A DNA stretch of 64,000 bases from Fusobacteria bacterium ZRK30 (GCA_024628785.1 CP102404.1:372001-436000), one strand, 5' to 3'. Positions 1 through 9,398 are shown, numbered from the stretch's first letter. Numbers and translations: made by a program. Notes: generated by a model from the sequence alone, not told the origin.

Positions 1-1
1 T

Positions 2-256
2 TTGAAAGATGTGAGAGAAAATATATTAGGAGAAGTTAAAGAAAACAACCTTTCTTTTTTAACAGGGGTAAAAAAAGGGGCATTTACTATTCCCGGGGAT
101 GGAATAATTAATTTTGATCCTATATTCAAAACATTAAAAGATGCTGATTATACCGGTTGGATGGTAGTAGAAGCAGAACAGGATCCTGCACTTGCTAACC
201 CATTTGAATATGCTGTAAGAGCTAGAAAATTTATTGCTGAAAAAACAGGTCTTTAA
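2..256 (+). CDS. iolE: Inosose dehydratase (IolE), C-terminal fragment
   Basis: This is the last 84 codons of a gene that begins before the window. The fragment has the C-terminal end of the xylose-isomerase-like TIM barrel of IolE: a stretch ending [14 protein letters not shown], then [14 protein letters not shown], a strand that carries metal or substrate contacts in this fold. IolE dehydrates 2-keto-myo-inositol (scyllo-inosose) in the cytoplasm. It is followed after 20 bases by iolG with a GGAGGA ribosome site, so both lie in one operon. No start can be judged because the 5' part is outside. The assignment rests on the C-terminal motif plus the iol neighbours. Confidence 0.88.
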   Translation: MKDVRENILGEVKENNLSFLTGVKKGAFTIPGDGIINFDPIFKTLKDADYTGWMVVEAEQDPALANPFEYAVRARKFIAEKTGL

Positions 257-276
257 TAAAGGGAGGAATCAAAAAA

Positions 277-1287
277 ATGTTAAAATTAGGAATTATAGGA
301 GCCGGAAGAATCGGGCAGGTACATGCAACAAGTATCACCAACAATGTAAAAAATGCCACTGTTCATATGATTGCAGATCCATTTATGAATGAAGATAAAA
401 TAAAATGGATCAATGAACTTGGAATAGAAAATATAACTACTGATTATAAAGAAATATTGGAAAATAAAGATATCGATGCTGTTTTAATCTGTTCTTCAAC
501 AGATACTCATTCATCTATATCAATAGAGGCAGCAAGAGCTAACAAACATATCTTCTGTGAAAAACCAATAGACCATGATTTAAGAAAGATCCAGATGGTT
601 TTAGATGAAGTGGAAAAATCCGGGGTAAAATATCAGGTTGGGTTTAATAGAAGGTTTGATAATAATTTCAAGGCTATAAAAGATGCTGTTACAGAAGGAA
701 AAATTGGGACACCTCATATCATAAAGGTAACTTCCAGAGATCCTGAAGCTCCAGGAATTGACTATGTTAAGGTATCTGGTGGAATGTTTTTGGATATGAC
801 TATCCATGACTTTGATATGGTCAGATATTTGTCTAGAAGTGAAGTAGAAGAAGTCTATGCTGTTGGAGGAGTACTTGTAAATCCTGAGATTGGAGAAGCC
901 GGTGATATAGATACAGCCATTATAACATTAAAATTAAAAAATGGAGCTCTAGGTGTAATTGATAACTCCAGAGAGGCAGCTTATGGATATGACCAGAGAG
1001 CAGAGGTGTTCGGATCACTTGGTTCGGTATCTATCTCAAATGACAGTGGATCAAAGGCAGTTATCTCTACAAAAGATGGTATTATATCGGAAAAACCACT
1101 TTATTTCTTCCTGGAGAGATATATGCAATCATTTGGTGAAGAAGTAAATCAATTTGTAGAGGCAATAGTTAACGATAAAGATGTACCTGTTAATGCGAAC
1201 GACGGATTACAACCTGTATTAATTGGGTTAGCGGCAAAAAAATCTTTAGAAGAAAAGAGACCTGTGAAGATCTCTGAAATACTTTAG
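277..1287 (+). CDS. iolG: myo-Inositol 2-dehydrogenase (IolG)
   Basis: NAD-dependent oxidation of myo-inositol to scyllo-inosose, the entry step of the pathway. The 336-aa protein has the N-terminal Rossmann motif GIIGAGRIGQVHA (residues about 5-17), the EKP motif characteristic of the GFO/IDH/MocA family (FCEKPID, about residue 95) and a C-terminal GFO_IDH_MocA half. Length is normal for the family. The start at 277 is supported by GGAGGA 11 bases upstream. It is second in the visible operon and is followed by iolA after only 9 bases. A related inositol or sugar dehydrogenase of the same family is the only realistic alternative, and the neighbours argue for IolG. Confidence 0.92.
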   Translation: MLKLGIIGAGRIGQVHATSITNNVKNATVHMIADPFMNEDKIKWINELGIENITTDYKEILENKDIDAVLICSSTDTHSSISIEAARANKHIFCEKPIDHDLRKIQMVLDEVEKSGVKYQVGFNRRFDNNFKAIKDAVTEGKIGTPHIIKVTSRDPEAPGIDYVKVSGGMFLDMTIHDFDMVRYLSRSEVEEVYAVGGVLVNPEIGEAGDIDTAIITLKLKNGALGVIDNSREAAYGYDQRAEVFGSLGSVSISNDSGSKAVISTKDGIISEKPLYFFLERYMQSFGEEVNQFVEAIVNDKDVPVNANDGLQPVLIGLAAKKSLEEKRPVKISEIL

Positions 1288-1296
1288 GAGGAAAAG

Positions 1297-2739
1297 ATGA
1301 AATATAATGAAATTAAAAATTATTTAAATGGTAAGTTTGTGTCAGGAATGGGAGAAAAATATGATGTATATGCTCCTATCAATGGAGAAATTATTGGTGA
1401 GTTTAAAGCAGCTACTAAAACTCAATTGGACGAAGTCGTAGCTAAAGCTAAAGTTGCTCAAGAAGCTTGGGCAGGTTTAACTGCAAAATCGAGATCTAAG
1501 GTTATTTATAAATATAGAGAATTACTTATGAAATATAGGGAAGAATTATCAGTAGTTAACTGTGAAGAAAATGGGAAATCGATGGAAGAGGCCTATGCCG
1601 GTGTAGATAAAGCTATTGAATTAACAGAATTTGCTTGTTCTATTCCACAATTAATTTCTGGGAAAACCCAGGATGTCAGCAGAGGAGTCAACTGTAAGGA
1701 AGAGAGAAGACCCCTAGGAGTTGTAGCATCTATCACTCCGTTTAACTTCCCGGTAATGGTTCCCCATTGGACTGTTCCAAATGCAATAGCTCTAGGAAAT
1801 GCAATAATCTTAAAGCCATCGGAGCTAACACCTATTTCAGCAATGAAAATGGCAGAACTCTGGGAGGAGGCAGGATTACCTGAAGGGATATTCAATGTAG
1901 TTAACGGTGGAAAAGAGATTGTTGAAGGGATTTGTGACAATCAAGATATCGTAGCTGTATCATTTGTGGGATCAACTCCTGTAGCTGAAATCGTTCATAA
2001 AAGAGGATCGGCTAACTCCAAGAGGGTTTTAGCGTTGGGTGGAGCAAAAAATCATATTGTAGTAATGCCGGATGCTAATAAAGATGCAGGTAGTAGAGAT
2101 ATTATTTCATCTGCCTTTGGAATGTCCGGGCAGAGGTGTATGGCCGTATCTGTAATGATTGGTGTTGGAAGTATAGACGATGTATATGAAGAAGTTATTA
2201 CTAAGGCTAAAAATATGGTTCCCGGAGTAGATCTTCCTCCGGTTATCTCAGAGGCTGCTATAAAAAAAATAGAGGACTACTTAAATTACGCCGAGGAAAA
2301 TGGAGCTGAAATTATAGTTGATGGAAGAACAGTTAAAGGAGATAGGGGATATTTTATAGGGCCATCTATTATTGACTGGGGTAACAGTAAAAAAATGAGC
2401 AGCGAAGAGATCTTCGGACCTGTTTTGGAGATTAGAAGCGCTAATACAATCGCTGAAGCTGCATCTATTCAAAATGAGTCACCATATGGAAATGCTGCTG
2501 CAATCTTTACTCAGAATGGTAGATTTGTAGATGAAGCTATAAGAGAGTTCCAGGCAGGAATGTTAGGGGTTAATATCGGAGTGCCTGTTCCAAGAGAACC
2601 ATTTTCATTTGGAGGGATCAAAGATTCTAAATTTGGATATGGGGATATCACAGGAGTTTCTTCCATAGATTTTTGGACAAATTTAATAAAAATAACTACA
2701 AAGTGGAATCCAGAGCATAAAGTAGACTGGATGAGCTAA
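1297..2739 (+). CDS. iolA: CoA-acylating methylmalonate-semialdehyde dehydrogenase (IolA)
   Basis: Converts malonate semialdehyde (or methylmalonate semialdehyde) to acetyl-CoA (propionyl-CoA) at the end of inositol breakdown. The 480-aa protein is a full-length aldehyde dehydrogenase. NAD-binding residues lie around ITPFNFPVMVPHW, the GSTPVAE turn follows, and the nucleophilic cysteine sits in GQRCMAVS (about residue 285), the form typical of MMSDH rather than ordinary ALDH. The conserved PFSFGGIKDSKFG block is near the C terminus. GGAGG lies just before the ATG. It is co-transcribed with iolG. A 90-base gap follows before the next gene. Confidence 0.92.
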   Translation: MKYNEIKNYLNGKFVSGMGEKYDVYAPINGEIIGEFKAATKTQLDEVVAKAKVAQEAWAGLTAKSRSKVIYKYRELLMKYREELSVVNCEENGKSMEEAYAGVDKAIELTEFACSIPQLISGKTQDVSRGVNCKEERRPLGVVASITPFNFPVMVPHWTVPNAIALGNAIILKPSELTPISAMKMAELWEEAGLPEGIFNVVNGGKEIVEGICDNQDIVAVSFVGSTPVAEIVHKRGSANSKRVLALGGAKNHIVVMPDANKDAGSRDIISSAFGMSGQRCMAVSVMIGVGSIDDVYEEVITKAKNMVPGVDLPPVISEAAIKKIEDYLNYAEENGAEIIVDGRTVKGDRGYFIGPSIIDWGNSKKMSSEEIFGPVLEIRSANTIAEAASIQNESPYGNAAAIFTQNGRFVDEAIREFQAGMLGVNIGVPVPREPFSFGGIKDSKFGYGDITGVSSIDFWTNLIKITTKWNPEHKVDWMS

Positions 2740-2831
2740 TAAAAAATGGAGACAACTATATAAAATTTAATAAAAAAATAACTGTAAAATGGAATCCAAA
2801 ATATTAAATGGATTCCATTGAGGGGGAGAAC

Positions 2832-3905
2832 ATGGAAAAAATATACAGAGGACCGCTTCATGAGATGGCACTTACTACTAAAACAGATTATTGGAATGAT
2901 TCTTGTTCTATAAATGAATTGTCCTATGCCATTGAAAATGGTGCTGTAGGAGCGACTACGAATCCTGTGATAGTTAAAAATGTATTGAAAGCAGAACTTG
3001 AAAATTATGAAGATCAGATAAAAGATCTCATTGTGAAAAACCCAGAGGCAACAGAAGATGAGATCGCCTGGGAACTCATTGAAAATATGGCCGTAGAGGG
3101 AGCAAAACTCCTAAAACCTATTTTTGATCCTGAAACAGGAAGGGGTAGGATCTCCATCCAGACAAATACTAAATATTATAGAAATTCGGAACTTCTTACA
3201 GAACAGGCTGTTCACTTCAGCAATCTTTCTGAAAATATGCAGGTGAAAATCCCGGCTACAAGTGCAGGAATAAGAGCCTTTGAAGAAGCTACCTATAGAG
3301 GGGTAAGCATCAATGCTACGGTTAGTTTTACCGTTCCACAGGCTATAGCTGTAGCAAAAGCGGTAGAAAGAGGTCTTAAGAGAAGGGAGAAAGAGGGCTT
3401 AGATAACAGTCACATAAATCCTGTATGCACTATCATGGTTGGAAGGGTAGATGACTGGCTAAAAGATGTAGCCAATAGAGATCATATAATCACAAACCCA
3501 GAATATCTTGAATGGGCAGGAGTAGCAGTTATGAAAAATGCCTATAATATATTCCAGGAGAGGGGATATAAAACTAAGCTCCTGGTGGCAGCTTACAGAA
3601 ATCACCATCAGTGGTCTCAGTTTATTGGAGGAGATATACTGGAGACTATCCCGTACAAATGGCAGAAGAGATTCAACGGTTCAAATATAGAGGTGAAGGA
3701 TAGAATAGGTGATTCAGTAGCACCTGAGATAATAGATGAGCTTCTCTATAAGTTTGATGATTTCAAGAAGGCTTATCTTGCAGAGGGAATGGAAGAAAAA
3801 GAGTTTGATAACTATGGAGCAGTGACTAAAACTTTAATTCAATTCAGTGAAGGATATGATGAACTGGTTTCAATCATTAGAGGATATATGCTTATAGTTA
3901 GATAA
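2832..3905 (+). CDS. Transaldolase-family protein in the iol operon
   Basis: A 357-aa protein with transaldolase-family TIM-barrel signatures: GATTNPVIVKNVL near residue 40, the Schiff-base lysine region MQVKIPATSAGIRAFEEA near residue 140, and INATVSFTVPQA after it. Transaldolases transfer or split three-carbon dihydroxyacetone units through a lysine imine. The standard Bacillus-type inositol pathway does not need one. An ATG 24 bases further upstream (2808) is in frame, but 2832 has a strong AGGGGGAG site at proper spacing, so I use 2832. It sits between iolA and iolC with short gaps, so it is probably expressed with them. It may handle sugar phosphates made by the pathway; the substrate is not known from sequence. 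Confidence 0.8.
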   Translation: MEKIYRGPLHEMALTTKTDYWNDSCSINELSYAIENGAVGATTNPVIVKNVLKAELENYEDQIKDLIVKNPEATEDEIAWELIENMAVEGAKLLKPIFDPETGRGRISIQTNTKYYRNSELLTEQAVHFSNLSENMQVKIPATSAGIRAFEEATYRGVSINATVSFTVPQAIAVAKAVERGLKRREKEGLDNSHINPVCTIMVGRVDDWLKDVANRDHIITNPEYLEWAGVAVMKNAYNIFQERGYKTKLLVAAYRNHHQWSQFIGGDILETIPYKWQKRFNGSNIEVKDRIGDSVAPEIIDELLYKFDDFKKAYLAEGMEEKEFDNYGAVTKTLIQFSEGYDELVSIIRGYMLIVR

Positions 3906-3921
3906 AAAACTGGAGGAAATT

Positions 3922-4932
3922 ATGTTAAAATTTAATCAAAACAGACCTATGGATATTATTCCTATTGGAAGAGTTGCAATAGATTTTAATCCTACAGATA
4001 TTCATAAACCGTTGGAGGAGAGTAAAAATTTTAATAAGTATGTTGGAGGATCACCTGCAAATATAGCAGTAGGTCTTTCAAGACTTGGCAAAAAAGTAGG
4101 ATTTATCGGAAAAGTTTCAGATGATAGTTTTGGAAAGTTTGTTACCGATTATTTCGAAGAAAATAATATAGATACAACAGAGGTAGCAACTTGTAAAAAT
4201 GGTGAATCTCTTGGACTTACATTTACTGAAATAAAAAGTCCAACTGAAAGTTCTATACTGATGTATAGAAACGGTATTGCGGATCTTATGCTGGAATCCA
4301 ATGAAATTTCAGAAGAGTATATTAAAAATGCTAAAGCAATTGTTGTATCTGGAACAGCTTTGTCGGCCAGCCCGTCAAGAGAAGCCTGTTTTACAGCGGT
4401 AGAATACGCTAAAAAACATGGAACTATTGTGATATTTGATGTGGATTATAGGAGCTATACCTGGAAATCTAAGGAGGAAGTGGCAATCTATTATTCATTG
4501 ATAGGAAGATTAAGCGACCTGATAATAGGTTCTAAGGAAGAATTTGAATTGATGGAAGGAATTGCTAACTTTGAAGATAAAAGTGATATAGCAATTGCCA
4601 ATAGATGGTTAGCTTATGAAAATAAAATTGTTGTTATAAAACATGGAAAAGAAGGATCCGTTGCCTACACTGAAAATTTATCTTATAAGATTAAACCATT
4701 TCCAGTAAAACTGCTTAAATCCTTTGGCGGAGGAGATGCTTATGCATCTGCATTTATCTATGGGTTGATGGAGGGCTGGGATATTATCGATGCACTGGAA
4801 TTTGGAAGTGCTTCGGCAGCTATGCTAGTAGCAAGTCACAGTTGTTCAGAAGATATGCCGACTGTAAATGAAATCCAAAAGTTTATAGCTCTTAAAAAAG
4901 CTGAATTTGGAGAAATGGTTGCCAGAGGATAG
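3922..4932 (+). CDS. iolC: 5-Dehydro-2-deoxygluconokinase (IolC)
   Basis: PfkB-family sugar kinase, 336 aa, that phosphorylates 2-deoxy-5-keto-gluconate. The N-terminal PfkB signature GGSPANIAVGLSRLG is at about residues 41-55. The C-terminal signature reads FGGGDAYASAF (about residue 270), so the usual GAGD anion-hole motif is GGGD with the catalytic Asp kept. The tail SHSCSEDMPT is typical of IolC. GGAGG precedes the ATG. The gene is 16 bases after the transaldolase gene and 8 bases before iolJ, consistent with tight co-expression. The family is certain, and the substrate is inferred from operon and tail motif. Confidence 0.9.
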   Translation: MLKFNQNRPMDIIPIGRVAIDFNPTDIHKPLEESKNFNKYVGGSPANIAVGLSRLGKKVGFIGKVSDDSFGKFVTDYFEENNIDTTEVATCKNGESLGLTFTEIKSPTESSILMYRNGIADLMLESNEISEEYIKNAKAIVVSGTALSASPSREACFTAVEYAKKHGTIVIFDVDYRSYTWKSKEEVAIYYSLIGRLSDLIIGSKEEFELMEGIANFEDKSDIAIANRWLAYENKIVVIKHGKEGSVAYTENLSYKIKPFPVKLLKSFGGGDAYASAFIYGLMEGWDIIDALEFGSASAAMLVASHSCSEDMPTVNEIQKFIALKKAEFGEMVARG

Positions 4933-4940
4933 GAGGAAAT

Positions 4941-5762
4941 ATGCTAGTTACCTTAAAAGAAATAATAAATGAATTAGGTGAAAATCAAGCGGTTCCAGCC
5001 TTTAATGTATATGGATATGAAGATGCCAAGGTTGTATTAGATGCGGCATCTTCACTGAGGGCTCCAGCCGTTTTGATGACAAATAGGGATGCTGTTATGC
5101 ATATGGGTTCGAGAAATTTATGCAATTTACTTAAATCTATCAGTGAAGATTACTCTATTCCAATCTGCATTCACTTAGATCATGCAAAATCTATGGGAGA
5201 GATAGAAGAAGCCATAAAATCAGGTTATACATCTGTTATGTATGACGGCTCCTCCTTACCTTTAGAGAAAAATATATCAAATACTTTAGATGTTATTGAC
5301 TTTGCTAAAAATTATAATGTAAGTGTAGAAGCTGAGATAGGATCAGTAGGGTACAGTGATCCCAATATGGGTTCTAAGGGTAAATATACTGAACTTTTGG
5401 AAGCTAAAGAATTTTATGACAAAACAAAAGTAGATTTCTTGGCAGTAGCAGTAGGGACTCTTCATAGGATGACCGGCCAGGAAGCTATTATTAACTATGA
5501 ACTTTTAACTGATATAGAAAAAGAATTAGATGTTCCCCTTGTGATTCATGGATCTACTGGAGTCAAAGATCATGATTTAACTAAGTTGTCTCATACAGGT
5601 GTAAAAAAAGTTAATATAGGTACTGCTGTAAGAATGACATTTGGAAACAGTTTAAAATCTCAATTTGAAACAGATGAATTTGACAGAATAAAATTATTTA
5701 AAAAACCTATGAAAGATATAGAGAGAGTTATTTTAAAAAAATATAGATTATTGGGATTTTAA
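4941..5762 (+). CDS. iolJ: 6-Phospho-5-dehydro-2-deoxy-gluconate aldolase (IolJ)
   Basis: Class II (zinc) fructose-bisphosphate-aldolase-family protein, 273 aa. It has the catalytic and metal motifs IHLDHAKS (about residue 79), VEAEIGSVG (about 132) and the second metal-histidine region VIHGSTGV (about 205), followed by KVNIGTAVR. In the iol pathway this enzyme splits the phosphorylated deoxy-keto-gluconate to dihydroxyacetone phosphate and malonate semialdehyde, the substrate of IolA. It is the last gene of the operon, directly followed by a perfect hairpin terminator. GGAGG precedes the ATG. A generic FBP aldolase is possible by sequence alone, but the operon makes IolJ far more likely. Confidence 0.9.
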   Translation: MLVTLKEIINELGENQAVPAFNVYGYEDAKVVLDAASSLRAPAVLMTNRDAVMHMGSRNLCNLLKSISEDYSIPICIHLDHAKSMGEIEEAIKSGYTSVMYDGSSLPLEKNISNTLDVIDFAKNYNVSVEAEIGSVGYSDPNMGSKGKYTELLEAKEFYDKTKVDFLAVAVGTLHRMTGQEAIINYELLTDIEKELDVPLVIHGSTGVKDHDLTKLSHTGVKKVNIGTAVRMTFGNSLKSQFETDEFDRIKLFKKPMKDIERVILKKYRLLGF

Positions 5763-5764
5763 AG

Positions 5765-5792
5765 AAAAGTGCCGCAGATGCGGCACTTTTTT
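5765..5792 (+). terminator. Rho-independent terminator of the iol operon
   Basis: An 11-bp perfect stem (AAAAGTGCCGC / GCGGCACTTTT) with the 4-base loop AGAT starts 3 bases after the iolJ stop and runs into a T tract. A weaker hairpin (GCAAC / GTTGC at 5862-5876 followed by six T) lies further downstream. Confidence 0.93.
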
Positions 5793-5908
5793 ATTGTCTG
5801 GGAAACTATAAAAATATTAGATGAATTAGTGCGTATAAATATTGATAATGCTTAACTGGATGCAACATCACGTTGCTTTTTTATTATCTCAAATTTTAAA
5901 ATTAAGGA

Positions 5909-7186
5909 TTAGTTTCCAAAACTTTTCTGTGGTTTCCCATCATAACTATAGAAATATTTTCCAATCAGAAAAAATATTAAAAATACAGTAGCTATGTAGA
6001 TCAGGTAGTTATAAAATAAAATACCCATAGTTCCCAAGGCAATGAGAGGAATCAGGTACCCTCCCGGTAAGACTAAAGAGCCTCTAATACCCCGTTTTTT
6101 AAATATGATGACAGCTACACATGTAAGCAGGTATTGGGAAATCCTTGAAATTACAGAAAATGAAGCTAAGGTGTTAAAATTTCCAATAAGAATTATAAGT
6201 AATGAAAGACCTCCTGTAAGGATGATAGCAGCACCGGGAGTACCATATTTATTTTTTCTGGAAAGAAATTCCGGCATGGTATTTTTCTCAGATAGTGCTA
6301 CGATAGATCTCGGACTTGTAAACGAGGATGCAATATTGATACCAATAATAGACATTATTATCCCTGATGAAAAAAAACTTCCCCCAAGAGGTCCTAATAG
6401 AAGATAGGCTGCATGGAATATAGGATATGAATCCGGATCTATATTTTTTCCTAAAATTCCCAGTATAGAAAATATCAGAATCAGATAAAGTATTGTTATG
6501 CCAATCATTACAGCAATAATACCCTTTGGCAGGTTCTTAAGAGGTGTTTTCATATCTCTAGCCGCTACTGCAATTGATTCAAAGCCTGTAAATGCATAGA
6601 ACAGGATCAAAATTGGATCCTGGATACCTGTTATTAATCCTCCGGGCTCCCTTGTTATAAGGAGAAGGTTACTTTTTCCCATATATTTAATCCCAATAAA
6701 AACAAATAAGAGAATTGGGACCATCTTTCCCAGGGAAACAATATTATTTAAACTCTTTGTTAACTCTACTCCTAAAAAGTTGATATAGGAGAGTATGATA
6801 ATAAGAAGTCCTGCAAGAATCTTTTCAATATAAGGGATATGACCTATATCTAAAAAAGCTACTAAAAGGTCTGCAAAGGCAACAGCCATAGTTGCCCAGG
6901 CAAGAAGAGAGATAACCCACTTCATAAAGCCAACCTGAAAACCCATAAACTCTCCCATGGCTTCCCTTACATATATGTATGGACCCCCATAACCCTCAAA
7001 AATTCCAGAGGCTTCTGCAAAACAAAGGGAGATAGAAAGAACAGTAGCAATAACAATCAGTGTAGGGAAGACCCCCCTTTCATTTAAAGCTATATAAAAA
7101 CTTCCAGGGAGGAGGAAGATCCCTGACCCAAGAATAGTATTTATTCCAAGTAAGATAATACTCCAAAAACCTAATTTATTTGTCAT
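5909..7186 (-). CDS. APC-family amino-acid permease
   Basis: A 425-aa integral membrane protein with about twelve hydrophobic segments. It opens with the APC signature NTILGSGIFLLPG in the first helix, and the unwound helix-6 region reads FYAFTGFESIAVAARD. This family imports or exchanges amino acids or polyamines with protons or products. The substrate cannot be read from the sequence. An AGGGGGA site precedes the ATG. It is a paralogue of the permease at 8023-9357 (same opening LGFWSIILLGINTILGSGIF against LGFWSIVLLGINCIIGTGIF). A glutaminase-like hydrolase gene lies between the two. Confidence 0.85.
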   Translation of the reverse strand: MTNKLGFWSIILLGINTILGSGIFLLPGSFYIALNERGVFPTLIVIATVLSISLCFAEASGIFEGYGGPYIYVREAMGEFMGFQVGFMKWVISLLAWATMAVAFADLLVAFLDIGHIPYIEKILAGLLIIILSYINFLGVELTKSLNNIVSLGKMVPILLFVFIGIKYMGKSNLLLITREPGGLITGIQDPILILFYAFTGFESIAVAARDMKTPLKNLPKGIIAVMIGITILYLILIFSILGILGKNIDPDSYPIFHAAYLLLGPLGGSFFSSGIIMSIIGINIASSFTSPRSIVALSEKNTMPEFLSRKNKYGTPGAAIILTGGLSLLIILIGNFNTLASFSVISRISQYLLTCVAVIIFKKRGIRGSLVLPGGYLIPLIALGTMGILFYNYLIYIATVFLIFFLIGKYFYSYDGKPQKSFGN

Positions 7187-7260
7187 GTTCTGTCCCCCTG
7201 ATATAAAAATTGATATTTATAATATTTTAAATAGTATACCATCTGTATCTGTAATTTAAA

Positions 7261-7289
7261 AGAGGGGTTCTCTTTTAGAAGACCCCTCT
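7261..7289 (-). terminator. Possible terminator after the permease-hydrolase pair
   Basis: AGAGGGGT and ACCCCTCT form an 8-bp stem, extendable by TCT/AGA across a two-base bulge. It lies between the hydrolase stop (7324) and the next minus-strand gene. The following run has only three to four T on the minus strand, so termination may be partial. Confidence 0.45.
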
Positions 7290-7323
7290 ATCTGAATATT
7301 TTTTCTAATTATCTGTAGTGAGG

Positions 7324-8022
7324 TTACTTAACTAAAAATGTGAAGATATCTTCCATCTCGTTATTCCCCTCAGCAAACATCATCTCAGGATGCCACTGGA
7401 TACCTAAGATCTTGTTTTTTCCATTGGATTCATAGGCTTCAATTATCTTATCAGAAGAAGATACTGCTGAAGCTACAAGTCCTGTTCCTAATTTGTTGAT
7501 ACACTGATGGTGTACAGAGTTTACTTTTTGTTTTTCCCCAATAAGAGTATAGAGGGTAGAACTCTTCTCAACATCAACAAGATGGATAGGTTCATGGTGA
7601 TTTGATCTCTGTACATGTTGTATACTGGTCTCACCGTAATATTTGATATCCTGGTGCAGTGAACCACCGAAATATACATTCATGATCTGCATTCCTCTGC
7701 ATATTCCTAAAATAGGGATATTTTTCTCTAGTGCAGCCTCGATAAGCATGAAATCAAAAGCGTCTCTCTGAGCAAAAGGAACTTCGGTTTCCTTTGTAGG
7801 TTCCACCCCATATAGGAAAGGATTTACATCGATACCCCCTGTCATAATTAGAGCATCGATCTTATCGATATATACCCTGGCAACTTCTTTTTTATCAGTT
7901 ATTGGTAAAATTAACGGTACAGCACCGATCTTTTCAATACATGTAGAATAGTGGTCGAAAACATAATCTCTGTTAAAACCATCTAAAAATTTTTTATTTC
8001 CTGAAATACCGATTACCTTCAT
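7324..8022 (-). CDS. Class I glutamine-amidotransferase-like hydrolase (peptidase C26, PuuD type)
   Basis: A 232-aa protein of the gamma-glutamyl-GABA hydrolase / peptidase C26 group. The catalytic cysteine is C108 in GICRGMQ, and the His-Glu pair is in GIQWHPEMM near residue 216. The oxyanion region TGGIDVNPFLY and SVHHQCINKLG fit the same family. Such enzymes hydrolyse gamma-glutamyl bonds in polyamine or other amine catabolism. It starts right at the end of the upstream permease gene with GGGAGGTG inside that gene's last codons, so the two are translationally linked. The permease probably imports the amino acid or amine whose gamma-glutamyl derivative this enzyme releases; that is inference. 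Confidence 0.85.
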   Translation of the reverse strand: MKVIGISGNKKFLDGFNRDYVFDHYSTCIEKIGAVPLILPITDKKEVARVYIDKIDALIMTGGIDVNPFLYGVEPTKETEVPFAQRDAFDFMLIEAALEKNIPILGICRGMQIMNVYFGGSLHQDIKYYGETSIQHVQRSNHHEPIHLVDVEKSSTLYTLIGEKQKVNSVHHQCINKLGTGLVASAVSSSDKIIEAYESNGKNKILGIQWHPEMMFAEGNNEMEDIFTFLVK

Positions 8023-9357
8023 CTATTGGACACCTCCCAGGGCTTCCTTTCTCTCTACCTTTTCCATTCTCTCCTTAGAGAACTTATAGAATGGAGCTAC
8101 AACTACCAATCCTCCTAAACCATAAACAATTTTATGAGGAGTAGCTATCCCTGCTTTGATTAATAGGATTACACTGACAACTAAAGCAATAACAGGAATA
8201 ATTGGTCCAAATGGGATTGTAAATCCGTCATGTTTTATTCCCTTTTCCTTATCTCTTTTTCTAAAGATCAAAACAGCAGCACAAGTAGGAATATACTGGA
8301 TAAATCTAACAATAACACCGATAGATGCAAGAACAGTAAAACTTCCACTCATTGCTAATACCATAGTTCCTATCATAGATGCCAGAACTGCGTTATAGTG
8401 AACCCCTTTACTGTTGGTTTTTAAAAAGAATTCAGGAACAAGACCAGTTTCAGCTAAAGCTACTCCGGATTTTGTAGAAGTATAAGAACCGGCCATATTT
8501 ATACCTATTATTGATACTAATATACCTGTCATGATAAATGATTTTCCAGCACTTCCTAAAAGAACGCCGGCTGCATCTGCAACAGGAGCTTTACTAAGAG
8601 CAAGAGATGGTCCCAGTACTTTCATACATATTAATAGGATTGCGATATAAACAGTTGATACAATTAACATTACTACAACGATAGCCTTAGGAAGATTTTT
8701 CTGAGGATTGATCATATCTCCAGCTGCGATACCGATAGCTTCAAAACCTGTAAAAGCAAAGAAAAATAATATAGCTGCTTCTACTAAGGTATTTCCATTA
8801 GGTGCAGTTACTGCAACAGTTTCAGTTAAAGTTGTTGTATCAACCTTACCAAACATGAAGATTCCTGCAAAGATAAATAAAAATAATGGAATTAGTTTTC
8901 CCAAAGTAACTATATTATTAACTATTTTAGAAGATTTAACTCCCATTAAGTTAATTACACTCCAGAAAAGAATACTAAAGATTGCAATAGCCATTCTGCC
9001 AAATGGAGTATCAAACATCGGGAAAACCAGAGCAAGTCTGTTTCCTAAAAATACTGCAAATGTAGCCCAGCCAATAATTCCCATAAGCCATTTCATAAGA
9101 CCTACTTCGTAACCAAAAAATGTTCCAAAGGCTTCCTTAGCATAGATATAAGGACCTCCATTTACTTTAAAACGACCAGCTGCTTCTGCGAAACACAGAG
9201 CAATAGAGATAACTAATAGTGCGTCAAAAATAATAACTCCTACACTGGCTTCACCGATCATAGCATAAGCTTTGTTGGGTAAACCAAAAATTCCCGTACC
9301 AATTATACAGTTGATACCTAAAAGTACAATACTCCAAAATCCTAACTTTCCTTTCAT
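8023..9357 (-). CDS. APC-family amino-acid permease
   Basis: A 444-aa polytopic membrane protein with the APC first-helix motif NCIIGTGIFGLPN and the helix-6 motif FFFAFTGFEAIGIAAGD. It is similar along its length to the permease at 5909-7186. AGGGAGGTAATGT precedes the ATG. It is the first gene of a unit with the PuuD-like hydrolase, whose start follows its stop directly. The region upstream of its ATG carries two palindromes shared with the divergent histidine-kinase gene. The substrate is unknown; amino acid or amine is likely. Confidence 0.85.
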   Translation of the reverse strand: MKGKLGFWSIVLLGINCIIGTGIFGLPNKAYAMIGEASVGVIIFDALLVISIALCFAEAAGRFKVNGGPYIYAKEAFGTFFGYEVGLMKWLMGIIGWATFAVFLGNRLALVFPMFDTPFGRMAIAIFSILFWSVINLMGVKSSKIVNNIVTLGKLIPLFLFIFAGIFMFGKVDTTTLTETVAVTAPNGNTLVEAAILFFFAFTGFEAIGIAAGDMINPQKNLPKAIVVVMLIVSTVYIAILLICMKVLGPSLALSKAPVADAAGVLLGSAGKSFIMTGILVSIIGINMAGSYTSTKSGVALAETGLVPEFFLKTNSKGVHYNAVLASMIGTMVLAMSGSFTVLASIGVIVRFIQYIPTCAAVLIFRKRDKEKGIKHDGFTIPFGPIIPVIALVVSVILLIKAGIATPHKIVYGLGGLVVVAPFYKFSKERMEKVERKEALGGVQ

Positions 9358-9398
9358 ACATTACCTCCCTAATATATTATGTGATAACTTTTAAAAAA

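Noticed and set aside
5909-9357. Two adjacent APC permeases as a recent tandem duplication
   Set aside because: The two share motifs but differ throughout and are separated by a hydrolase gene; they are old paralogues.
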